Part shown: positions 1-17,990 of the stretch, piece by piece
Layout of the letters: each line of letters opens with the position of its first letter
How positions within the stretch are numbered: position 1 is the first letter of the stretch
Source: Muricea muricata
Lineage: Eukaryota; Cnidaria; Anthozoa; Malacalcyonacea; Plexauridae
Length of the DNA: 64,000 nucleotides
Direction: 5' to 3'
Assembly: GCA_963855995.1 (NCBI GenBank)
Contig: OY979717.1
Coordinates: 27,299,746 to 27,363,745, forward strand
The notes under the pieces: model-generated
What the model saw: only the letters and a program-made list of their open reading frames with translations
What the model was told of the DNA's origin: nothing
Database searches by the model: none
Made by a program: the position numbers and the translations under genes

Positions 1-2286
1 CAAAAAAGTCGATTTTTAATATTCGGTAAAGATTGCAAAACTCTAATGAGAGCAATGTAAAATGTTATGACTCCTAGCTGGCTCTACAGGGCATCCATAT
101 GTGGAAAACCTATATATACGGGTCATATATGAATGCGCATGCAGTATCTTGTAAATGCATGAAATTCATAAAAAAACTATCTGCAATAATATTTTTACAA
201 GCTCTCAAGGAAAAGTAATAATCAGTTAGAGTCTTTCGCATGCTAGCATTGCGCTCCTTCACTTCACACGGTATTGCACGTTGAGCACGTTGTGTCTGCT
301 TTGTCAGTGTTGCCTAGTGCCTAAAAGCTTTGATGTAAAGTGCATTTCTCTTGTGATAAGTTCGCATTTTGTCCTGCGCATGTTTAGGTTTGTTGAAGGG
401 TCGTGGGACTATACTTTGTGGCAGGTGAAATTGTAACTATTAGAAACATCTATTCACCTCGATAATATATTATGTTCGTTGTCGAGACATTGGAAGCGTA
501 TTAGGCGAATGTTACTGTGCTACAATTTTAAAAAGTGGTGTAGGTGGTAAATTTATGAAAGTTATCGAAAAGAACCTGACAAAATGGCGTTCTATTTCAA
601 TTATCGGTAGACCAAAAGATGCACGATTACATTGGCCGAGTGCATAAAAAAATTAATCATAGCTTCTTAACATTAACAAAGCAATATAGATAAGTAAATA
701 TCAGAATCTTGAAAGTTGCAGCTGTCTGAAGTCTGGGCTTCTTTATCTCGTGTTTATTTTGATGACCGCTGCTTCTCACTACATAGCATCTTTAACCGGC
801 TCAATATTAACTAAATAATGTAGCAAACACCAAGACTTGCAGGAATTTTGTATAATATACAAACATAGATCACGATGAGTACAATTTAAACGTAGCAAAA
901 ACCTTCCCTAGTGTGGCCTCATGCATTTTTAAAACTTTTTTTAAATTCAAATTCAGTTAATATACTGAAACACGTATTTGGCCGTCACGCGGGTAATTTT
1001 TGCTCATATAATTTTTGCTGTCCCTGTTCTTGGCTCAAAATTTCCAGCGGACTTACCTGTATATATAAACAGTTAAATCTTTGTGCTTCATAGACCGTTA
1101 AATATTTTACATGTTGTGACCGCTGACAATAGGAGCCCGCACAAGTCGGAGAAAATTGATCGAGAATGATCAGTGTTCACACTATTTGCTGTTTTCATTA
1201 AGGCAAACTTATGTTTTCGAGAGCCATTTGAATTTTTTTGAGAACACATACTCTCGAGATTGTATGAATGTCTGTATTTCAAACTGCGCCACTATATATA
1301 TTATAAGGCGTCAGACGTCAATATTTTCATGCACCAAACCTACTACCATTTAGTTCCACATTCGAGCGACCGTAGGGTGCAGTCAAGTTATCAAATGTCA
1401 ACCTTTATATGTCGTGCCAGTTCCAATAAGCACCAATTTAAGGTGAAATATTTTGGATGATTAGGTAAAAATGCATTGACATACGTTATGATACCACCCA
1501 AGTTAAAAGAGCGACATAAAGTAGTAGAATCAAATTGTTATGACGGAGTAACAATCCTGACCAAAACCATTGACTACACTCTAATTATCTGCTCGACGTT
1601 TACGTTCCTAACCAAAAACCATCATATATTATCGTGACATTACAGCTCACCCCCAATGTTGAATAAATGTGAAATACTCGAGGCATAAAACAACATTTAT
1701 CGGTACGGGCTTGGGGGTTGTTTGTTGTATGTAATAACAACACGCCTGCTAAGGCGTTGACTTTGCCTGCCAAAAAGAAAATGGGCACAAGGTGCAAGTC
1801 TTTGTTGTATTTGTCAGCAGGAGACGTAAAAGCCATTCACTAGTCGTATTGAGGGCTAGCATATGCAGTACCAAAAATTAGAGTAAACCATGAACTTAAA
1901 AAGCCATATGTTCTACGAATGTGGCACATGTTTTGTAACTGGCTGAGCACTTTTTAATTTTCATCTTCCTGGAAATTTAAAACTTTAGAGCACGTGAAGA
2001 CCAAGATACGAGGTTATAAATTTTTCTTCTGACTTTCATATTTTGACTGATTATTTCCAGGTTTGAGCACGGCTAACATCGCTCTTTAGTTAAAGAAACA
2101 ATACTGCCTTTTTGTGATGTACATGCACATGAGAGTATCAAGTTATTTTTGTGAAGTTTTGTTCCACAAATGTTATAGGTCTCTTACTCTCTTGAGAGTT
2201 GCATGAGCTGTTCTCTGGCGATTTGCATTAATATGTATTTATGCATTTTGTATTACTGTATTTTATCTTTATCACATACTTGTGCC
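1..2286. other. no gene seen
   Basis: A+T-rich, short ORFs under 80 codons with no recognisable product and no splice-linked coding pattern. Could contain regulatory DNA or an upstream gene's UTR; nothing supports this. Confidence 0.4.
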
Positions 2287-2736
2287 TTTATGAGGGCGAT
2301 AACAGGGTGATATAAAAACGATATATCCCTGATATCGCTTTTTGTCACTGTGATACCGCTTTTTGCCCCTGATATCGCTTTTTGTCCCGCTGAATTTGTC
2401 GCTGTCAAAACAAAGATGGAGTCTGACCGAAGGATTGTCGACGTGAAATTTTACGAAATAAACGATTTAAAAACATTATTAAAGTGAGAAAATCACACAG
2501 AAACTTGCAGCTATCAAAAGATAAGTTATCCTTTGTTTGTTTTTTGTTAATTTCTCTGTGTTAGGTCTATTTTTTAATGATTGGACATTGGTGAAATGTT
2601 TGTTTTGAAAATATAGTATGTTTTTACCATGAGCAAGGCAGAAGTATGTCATAAACAGGTTATCACATTCGAGACGATATCACCTCGCCTTAAGCGATAA
2701 AATTGGTATCACCTCGCCCCTCTGCCTCCCTCATAT
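2287..2736. repeat. GATATCGC-rich repeat region
   Basis: GATATCGCTTTTTGTC-like units occur three times at about 2332-2390. GAGGGCGATAACAGGGTGATA at the left partly matches the inverted ATCACCTCGCC sequences at 2675-2735. Probably a degraded MITE; weak. Confidence 0.4.
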
Positions 2737-3395
2737 GATAAAATATATATATGTATATATTTACGTTTAGTGTATATCACATTAGCAACACATTTGCAAC
2801 ATATCACACAAACATCAAGTTAACGCAAATTTTAGAAGCGATACTGCATCTGTAATACAGCACGAAATCCATGAGTCCTTGACGCAATGCCCTAATCGTC
2901 TTAAGGGCCAGGCATGAATTCGTGCTAAACAAGACACTAATCAAAACGATTAAATCTTGTTGGTTTTTGTCAATAATAATACCTTGTTTCATAATAAATA
3001 ATTTGTTAAGTGTAACTTATTTATTGGTATTAATGTGCGTTGCAATGAGTGAAGTCTATTCAATATTTGATACAGTGTTTTTTACATGTTTTGGGCACGC
3101 CCACAACTCTGCTACTGATTTTAAACATTAATATCTTCGTCAATTTTGAAGTAAAATTCTACTGAAAAAGTCAAAATCTAATCAAGCCTTCCTACCATCC
3201 AATGCAAGTAAATTCGGTTAAATAACTCCTCTTGTTAAAGCGTTATTATGACTCAAACCGGAGTACTTTTTTGGGACACCCGGAAGTTCAGTAGCGAAAA
3301 TAGTTGCATGAGTGATGTGTAAACGATCGAAATGGAAACGCAACCGAAAAATTCCGTAATTCAAAACATTGACGTGCCCGTATAATTGCGCACCA

Positions 3396-3591
3396 GACTC
3401 GAACGTTTTGACCTATAATTATCAGATTATTGTATCTAATAAATTATTGGCCATGGAATTATCACAGGCAGGGTTGGTGTTTGGGTCCGGGTCACTTTTA
3501 TATGCACGAAATGACAATTCCAACAAGTACTGGAATTATCATGCAAACGTTGTAAACAGTGATTTTATTAGGTTGCAACGTTCGGATTGGG
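3396..3591. repeat. MITE of the CGAACGTT family, copy 1
   Basis: Ends ACTCGAACGTTTTGACC and GGTTGCAACGTTCGGATTGG are inverted. The interior has TTTATATGCACGAAATGACA, AATTCCAACAAGTACTGGAA and a G-rich GGTGTTTGGGTCCGGGTC, matching copy 2 at 4748-4929. Confidence 0.7.
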
Positions 3592-4747
3592 TGGTTTGCG
3601 ACATTCACGTCAAAATTTGTCGTTTTAAAACATCTTAGGTTAAATTTTTTTACAGGAAGAACCTAAAGTTGTTGCTGCTTAAATTTTTCCATGTACAAGA
3701 CAAATTGTGTATTTTGTTAACATATTCTGTTAGAAATTGAGGAAATAAACAATGTGTTTATAACACGATAATCTCGGCCCACACACCTATTTATTAGTCT
3801 CGCGATGGAATCTGTCAAACATGTCGTTTTAAATCGTTTTGCATCGAAATTTTTGCACTAACATTGTTGCCCCTCTACATATTTCGGTATACATGTCAAA
3901 TCCTGTGTTTTGTTGAGATGTTCTGCTAGAAAATCTGACAGGTCAGTGGTATCATCCATGAACGATTGCCCCACTTTCGACACCGAAAAAGGACCCAGAA
4001 AAGCTGCCCGAGGCGAAAACATTGTTGCTAGTACAGTGCAATTTGAATTGTGCAGATGTAAAAGTCACCAATGCCTATTAAGAGGAATTCCACATTGCGT
4101 CAGAAAATATTCCCGTATACTGCCCTCTTTTGTAATACATATATGTTATTGCCGGATAGGAAGTCCGGATGGGGAGAAACTGTACCCGAGCTCTTAAAAA
4201 CGGCCCGAGCCCCGGACCGACGCTGCCGGTAAATAACAAATGAATTTTTTCACTCAAAACAATAAAACTCCAAGCAATGCAGCTTTGCCATTTCAATTTT
4301 TTTATTGAAAGCATTTTGAAATTAAAATTATTTGCACGCGCAATTCAATTTTGCACACGCGAAATTTGAAACAAAGTTGCCATAAATGTTAAATATACTA
4401 ATATCCGCGTTCCCATGTGGATGGCCAGGCTTGGGTCGAAGAATTGGCTGCTTGTCGTATGTAACATAAACGTCCCTGAAAACGTCACTGAAACGTAAGG
4501 ACGTTGAGAGAGTGGCTGCTATGGATTGTGACATATTGGCTGTGAAAGAGTTACGGTGACTGGGAAAGGATAAAATGCATGATTTCATCTTGTCGGGAGA
4601 GGATGATCACCACCAACGAGAAGTTGTCTTTCTGCTGATCGCAAGCGAGACAAGTATTGCTTGATTGGTAAAAAAGCCTGCGTGGTTAAGCTGCCAACCG
4701 ATTAACATTGCTATTATTGTGCAAGTGTGTGCATCCATTCTGATCAC

Positions 4748-4929
4748 CCGATCCGAATGTTGTATCCCAGTAAAACTATTGTCTCCAATAAATTATTGGG
4801 ATTGTTAGGGTTAGGGTCAGGGTTTGGGTCAGGGTTCATTTTATATGCATGAAATGACAATTCCAGTAACTATTGGAATTATCAAATGTTGTAACCAGTA
4901 ATTTCATTGGAATACAACGTTCGGATCGG
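4748..4929. repeat. MITE of the CGAACGTT family, copy 2, with TTAGGG-like interior
   Basis: Inverted ends CCGATCCGAATGTTGTAT / ATACAACGTTCGGATCGG. The interior holds GTTAGGGTTAGGGTCAGGG, then TTTATATGCATGAAATGACA and ATTCCAGTAACTATTGGAAT, shared with copy 1. TSD not clear. Confidence 0.75.
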
Positions 4930-5488
4930 TTGCTCTGATAGTATAGCGATGCTGACTGGATACAATCTCAAGGAAAGAAGGACGCCCAAGGACTAGAATG
5001 ACTGGAATGCAAAGATTTGCACTGAAAGAGATAACTTTTAAGAAGTACTTGGGATATAAGACATGGCGAGCGTGGCGATAGAGGTGAACGCCGCCTGTAA
5101 TGGGCGCTGGGCATAGCAGATTTGAGCAAAAACTGCATAAAATGTGGACAATATCACTTAATAGACTGAGAAACGTGGAATAGGATAAAGCTAATAATGG
5201 TGGATAAAACGTGGAAAACTTCCAAATGAGCTGCAGAACGTACATATCAAAGTGTGAATGTGCATCGCACCACAGGCTGGTGATTAAAATCGCGGCATCA
5301 GGGGAAAATGAGGTATAATATTGAGAGCTTGAAGGGCGTGGAGACCCAAGGGCTCTTGAGAGAAACCTTATTAAGAGATGAACTTGCCTCACGTCCGGCG
5401 GGGAATGATGTGTTACAGATAGAAGGCAGACTCAAAAGCTCATTGGATGCAGCAATGAGAATTAGGGGGTGTCGACTGTTCCAGTTTC

Positions 5489-5552
5489 CAGGAACAACAA
5501 TGTAAGGGCACAACAAGTCGAGGAACAACAATGTAAGGGAACAACAATGTAA
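5489..5552. repeat. short tandem repeat GGAACAACAATGTAAG
   Basis: The 16-base unit GGAACAACAATGTAAG occurs three times, with a spacer between the first two. Low interest, no gene nearby. Confidence 0.7.
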
Positions 5553-5669
5553 GCTAATTGCATGCAACGTACATATTTTCTATAAGAGTGTAGATCAGCC
5601 AGAAGCGATAACCAAGGCTTGCATGTGCACGCACAAGCTGGTGAAGAAGGTAAATGTCGGAACTCGGTC

Positions 5670-6490
5670 GGAACATGATTGATGCATTGCTTGAAACCGC
5701 AAATAAGTGGTCGGTGACTATTAACAACGGGCTACCTAGTGGTTTAGTATTAATCGGTTTTAAAAGACTACTACAACCATGATATATTATGTTGTTATTT
5801 CTCGGATCGTTCTGAAAGATGTTAAGTAAACGGACATCTGTAGAGAAGTCATTCTGTGAAATACGGCGTTCCCCAATGCACCGTTACTGTTTTTTTTGTA
5901 TAACAATATTTGGAGAATGGTGCATTAAGTACGTACGCAGATGATACACGTATTAGTTTTCAAAGTACTAATCTTTACAAAATTGAACAAGATGATGACT
6001 AGTGACTTGTCTAGGCTAAACACATTGCTGAAAGCGAACATATTGAGCCAAGACAGAGTTCGTGATCATTTGTACACGACAAAGACTAGCATCTCAAGAT
6101 AAAAATAAAATTAATGTACATAATAAAATTAATGTTCAACAGTGCATGTAGTCAAAACAGTTCAACAGACAAACTGTCGATGATATTCTAACCTGGAAAG
6201 ATAATTTTACTGCTATTTGTAAAAAAGATATCCTCAGGTGCTCTTAAAGGAGTGACACGATTTCTATGTAAGGATACTGCAGAAAAAATACACCGTAGCT
6301 TAATTGAACCAGATCTCAATTTTCACTGTCCATTTTGGGATGGTATCGGCAGTCAGTTGAGCAGGAAATTACAAAAATTACGAAATCGTGCGTAATACTC
6401 GTGTTATTACCGAACGTTCCTACTAAATTTATTCGAGTGTTGTTTTAGAAGAGTTCAATTTGCAAAAATTGCGTACTATTCGTAGAAAAC
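5670..6490 (+). pseudogene. decayed reverse transcriptase of a CR1/Jockey-like LINE
   Basis: Fragments of a non-LTR reverse transcriptase in order on the + strand, split between frames. IDALLETANKWSVTINNGLP..VLIGFKR corresponds to the conserved block before the first catalytic Asp. YGVPQ lies near 5865-5880, and YADDT, the catalytic box, is at 5934-5948. IHRSLIEPDLNFHCPFWDGI..LQKLRNRA is the C-terminal thumb/connection. Stops and frameshifts throughout; inactive. Confidence 0.82.
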
Positions 6491-8254
6491 ATAAAGCTAT
6501 TGTAATGTATTGACATTAAATGGGAACCTGCCCCGATGTTTGCGAGAAATATTTACTTCGCGAATTAGATCTAAAACAAATTTTAGTGAGTTTATGTATG
6601 CAACAGCGCTGTAACCTCAAGTTAATGGAAATCGGAAGTGAAGTTGTGTAAAGTTTTATGGAGTACAAAGGTCAGTCAAGAAAATGCATGATCATGCATG
6701 CGCAAGGCGCAGTTGTTATATAAGAGCAAAGCGTCGTCAAAATCTCTGTATGCATGCACGCGAAAGGTGGACCAATCAGGTTTCACCATTTCATCTACAT
6801 ATTTTGCGATTGAGATCAGTAAGCTTCATTCTGTGACTGTACCACGCAAGAGAAGAGTATACTCGACAGCAAAATAAATTAAAAACCTGCTTATTCGAAA
6901 TGCCTCTTTTTCATGGTGTTAATACCAGAAAAAACTGTGAATGGGGAAATGCAATTGATACCGCAAAAATTACGGCGTACGTAGAAACGTGAATAATATA
7001 TACCGCAAAATTATGGCGTTACTGCCGTTAGTTTGTCAAGAAAGGATTACCTAGCCACTCGTACCTCGCCTCAGCTTGACGATACTCGGTCGCCGGCTCG
7101 CCGCTACTTACTGAAGAGTCCAGTTCATTGACCATTCATTGACACCCGCAGCACACCGCTCCAGCGTCGTACATTTTTTGATATTGATTGTGAGAAATGC
7201 GGCCTGTGATGCGCTTCAAACCCACGCGGTTCAACTCGACGTCTCAACAAAAAGCAACAACAGCAATTCGGTTATGGGTATATTCGCGATGAAAATGCGT
7301 GAGGGTACAGCAGATATTACAACAACAGCAACGTCGATTTAAAGGGAAATGTGGCATCTAGTTGAATGTCGCATCTGATATCACGTTTATCATGATGCGC
7401 GCAAGCTATATAGGGTACCGCGAGTATTCTGTTCATTTCAAATTTTTTATTTCCGATTTCGTTTAAAATCTAATCGAAATGCATAAAATTTTTTATTTGT
7501 GATAGAACTCGAGCATAAATAATGTTTGCTAAGAGAGATTGTATACTTGTCATGTGTAATCACATCTGGTCAACTCAACTAGGTGAATATATTTTAATGC
7601 GGATTTGACATGCGATTCACAAATATGATAGGTTTATCCCATGATAGATGCTGAGAAATATTGAGTACAAAATCTTCAGTACTTGTACTTGACACATGTC
7701 AAGAAGTTATATCCTAGTATTAAGACCAAACGAGAAATTTTGCATATACACAAGCAAAAGTCTATTTCTCCAAACTATACAAAAAATTTCATTCCTTGCT
7801 TTGAAAATTCATATTAATCTTAGCGGTATTCACCATCTTATAAGGATGACCCCCCTCTCCCCATCAACCCTTCTCCCATCACATTGTATGTGCGTGTCAT
7901 AGCGGTTTATTAATCTCCAGAATATTTTCTCCAACGATTGGTGCATTAATTATTGTTCATTCAATGGAGCGATGTTGTAGAAAAGCTTTCCTTGCTGTGA
8001 GTCGGGATATACCATGGACAACATTAAAGTTATTTGGAGTGAACGCCCGAAATAGTGAGAATTTTGCAGGCAGTGTACCAGAATGCGGAAATGCGGGTTA
8101 GGATTGGAGGAGAGTGTACGATCGAAAAAGAATACCCACTGCATGCCGGATTTGATCTATCTAGAATGTGTGATAAAAGCATGGGTACAAAGTAAACAAC
8201 CGGTATTATTCATGTAAACAATCTGTAGTATGCGTCCGGGATGATCTGTAGAGC

Positions 8255-8770
8255 AAACTGAACAAGTGATTGATATAGAGGCTATGACATCTGGACTTAA
8301 GATTAATTCGAAAAAGATAGTGATGGGAGAGGGGGTAGAAGCAATTGGAAAATGTTAGCGAGTTTGAATGCCTTGGTAGCTTGATGACATGGAATGGCGG
8401 CTGTAGTAAAGACATTTGCCGAAGAATTGGAAAAGCACGTGATGTTCTCGCTGGCCTAAACGAGTCATGGTTAGCGTGATCAGATAGCATGTTCAAATGG
8501 AAGATGGTATTGCGACTACCGTAAAGAGGAGGAAGGTTCGGTTGTTTGGGCATTTAATATGTAGAATGCAGGACGATCGAAAGTTATTATGCTGGATATC
8601 ATGGACGAAACCAATAGGTGGCGCCCAAGGCGAGTATAGATCGATGACATCATAGAATGCAAGGGCATATCCCTGCGTCATGTGACGGAGATTGCACGTG
8701 ACCGTGACTAATGAAAGATGGTTTAAGATGGCATTAAATGAGACACCAACGGGCTCTTCGACTATTTGTA
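8255..8770 (+). pseudogene. 3' part of a second non-LTR retrotransposon ORF2
   Basis: Conserved C-terminal blocks on the + strand in shifting frames: IEAMTSGLKINSKK, then EFECLGSLMTWNGGCSKDIC and RRIGKARDVLAGLN, then VRLFGHLICRMQDDRK. These are the ..FxYLGS.., ..RIxxA.. and ..FGHxxRM.. blocks of LINE ORF2. Different family from the 5670-6490 fragment. Stops present; inactive. Confidence 0.8.
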
Positions 8771-8789
8771 GAAACCGACCTTGACTCAA

Positions 8790-15126
<6,337 letters not shown>

Positions 15127-17990
15127 TTTCGCCACGAAGCATGACAAACAGAGCAGGAAAGCTCTCAAGAATTCACGAGAAAGTTCTTCAGATAGAACGG
15201 ATTGCGAAAAACTTACAGTGCCATCTGGTTTCTCACAGCAGCGACGCGAATCGTTCATATATAAGTCCGACAGTGAGGGAGAAGCGTCTCCGCGATGTAT
15301 GTCACCGCGCCATGCCTCGTTCAGTGAAGGGTATGTTTCGCCTTGATATAAACTCAGATATAAACTTAGAGTAACACCAAAATATTCACATCATTTTCTC
15401 CTGAGTACATAACGCCAAGATACATGAAATCACGACTACACTTGAGATTACATTGATATCGAAGAAACTAGACTTGGTTCCGAAATATCACATACTTGAA
15501 CCGACCTGACTTCAATGGGAAGAGCATTGAGCTAGCATTCAGACGATCATTAATTCGATCCCCACCGTGGTAGGGCATATTTCTCAGCTTGCCCTGTGTG
15601 GTTGTAAACTCAGAATACATAATTTTCACCTGAGTGCTTAACACCAAGGTTCATAAAAATTATGATTGCTATATATGTTGTTATTAAAGAAGAAATTGCC
15701 ATACGAGTACGAAGTCGTCAGGCTAACTCCTAAAATTAATTGTCCTTAATTTTCAGCATATATCCTTAGTAAACCCTTATGAGTGATTAGATAAACAAGC
15801 TTCTCTGTAAGGGAACTAATCTAAATAAAAACTCCATGTAGATCAACTCACCGCTCTGCTTACGATCGTTACACGAGAAGTAATTTTTTAATCATATTTC
15901 TAGGACAAGAGCTGAAGAGCTTGTGACACCATTTGCCCAGGTAAATCACAATCATATATGCGAAGTTGCAATTTTTATGGCAGGCTAAAATATCTGCAAA
16001 CATGACTTCTGTCAGCTATTAAACTAATTTTGCTAATCTCTGTTTTATTAGTTTTAAGAGAGCAAATGTTTTTTGTGACAATTTTTTGGCTGAGCGTATA
16101 TAATAACTCCTCATTTAGTATTTGTTAACATATTGCGTGCTATACATGCAATGCCTGCTTTTAACCTAATTTGGTTTAAGCTCATTAACTGATTAAATCA
16201 TTAGCCACAGCATGAAAATTGTCAGCCTTCATGACACGTGTTTTTCCTTCCCTCTTGTTTGCGCGGACCAATATAATTTGTATATACTAACATATATTGC
16301 GGTCTCTTCTGTGCTTTGTCTCTGCTGCTACCAAAAGGGATTCACAGATATAAATACTGTTCAAAAAACTCTTTTTTAACTGAAACTCTAGTTTGAATTT
16401 ATTCACGGGTAAAGCAAGCCAAAACAGTGTCAACTGTTTGGTTAGTCAATCATTTAGTATACAAACATTTGCAACTCTTTTTAATCATTAGGTGATATCA
16501 TGAACGGCTTGCCCAAGGCCAGTCGTATCTTTGCAGCGCAATGAAGCAATTATTCTGGGTATTTTGCATGCGTACGTGAAAGGATATTAATCGAAATAGA
16601 AGATGGTTTTAATAGATTTAAGCGCGTTGCAACCCATGTATTTTTGCAATTGTCCCTGCATGGCTGCGTCTAGCCTGCGAAGCAGGTGCTCTCGGGCTTA
16701 AGGGGGGGAATTGAAAGAGCGCCTGCCGCCATCCGCCAGTATTTTCGATTTTTTCGTTCGGAGGCTACGAAAAAATCCCATTGGCTGATTGGGACGATTA
16801 TAGTTAATTAACAATGACGTCAATGAGTATTATTTTTGTAACACAATTGGTATTGTTTTTGTAAACACGTTTTCTCGCGAAATGTATAATCATCTCGCCG
16901 GCCTAATAATAGAATGCGCTGTGATTGGTAAGTCGTTGAAAGGTTAGACATTAATTAATAAATGGGCGTGTTTCAAATTACGGTAGGATGGCGGCAGGCG
17001 CTCTTTCAATTTCCCCCCTTAAGCCCGAGAGCGTCTGCTTCGCAGGCTAGGCTGCGTCCTGCGTGTGCTGCGTCCTGCGCGTCCAAAAGTGATCGTTTGC
17101 GCGTAACGTGAGTTGTCGCTGCGTGTGCTCCATCATGCCGCCGGTTGGGCAGAAGGTGGACAGGTTGTGCACTGGTTACAGTACAAATGCGAATTTTATG
17201 TGAGGAAATTTCAATTACAGAAAATTACAGCTAAATCAATAAAGGTTGTCCTTCTGAAAGCGTAAGCTGTAAACAATAAGCACGCAAGGGATGGCGGATC
17301 ATTGCTTATTTTCACGTCTCTCGGAATTATTTCCTTGAGAAAGCATTGAGAACGAACGGCAAATTCACTTGCTGCAAATGTAATTCGCTGAGTATCCGGT
17401 CCTAAATAAAAAATAATCCATCATGACTTGCCCGTTAGTTCACCGCGCTTTTGGAAAGAAAATTCTAAATTGAAGTAGCATGTCTCATAAGCCTTTCCTT
17501 AGATATTCATGATTAAATAGATTCAACATTGTTTTGTAGAGCAATAGGGCCATCAAGGGGAAAGCGTAGTTCCTTCTTAGTTACAAAATTGAAGACAAGC
17601 AAATAATTTGAATATCATTCTCAATTTGGTTTCTAATTGATTTTGTTAACATTTTTCTACTAGTAGGATATCAGCTGATATCCTACAAGTAAAGGAGGAA
17701 CCAATCCGATTGCAGGCTAGCTAATAATATCGATAATAAAACGCTTATTATACATTCAATGTTTACATAATTAAAAACTGATTACTAGAGAAGTAACCGA
17801 TTCTGACATCTCATGCACCAGTTCTCCGTACTGATAATTAACAGAGCCAGCGGATTAATTTTGTGCAGTTGGTAAACTTGGGTCAACGCGTTATATGAAA
17901 AATAAAAATTTTCGTTCAGATAATATCAAGTCTCAGGAATATCAGGAGCAACTTTATGACTGTCGCTCAAGTTAAGAAGATCGAAGGGGT
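15127..17990 (+). CDS. PDE4: PDE4 exons for the N-terminal segment and UCR1
   Basis: Exons 15127-15330, 15904-15940 and 17920-17990. The first reads through a Ser/Arg-rich segment into [20 protein letters not shown], the UCR1 signature with the PKA consensus RRES; phosphorylation there activates long PDE4 forms. The 37-bp exon encodes [12 protein letters not shown], matching the conserved VTPFAQ end. The 71-bp exon encodes [12 protein letters not shown], the counterpart of VLASLRSVRSNF in vertebrates, and ends with a consensus GTAAGT donor. The exon break after VTPFAQ is where I recall it in vertebrate PDE4 genes. I chose 17990 over a donor two bases earlier because only this phase joins the next exon. 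Confidence 0.88.

Noticed and set aside
4799-4832. interstitial telomere
   Set aside because: Only two TTAGGG units, then degenerate GGGTCAGGG, and within a MITE whose other copies have similar G-rich cores.
4904-5392. 162-codon minus-strand ORF
   Set aside because: No recognisable domain and biased composition. It overlaps the end of a MITE, and the opposite strand has only weak LINE-like words (ERRTPKD). Treated as chance.
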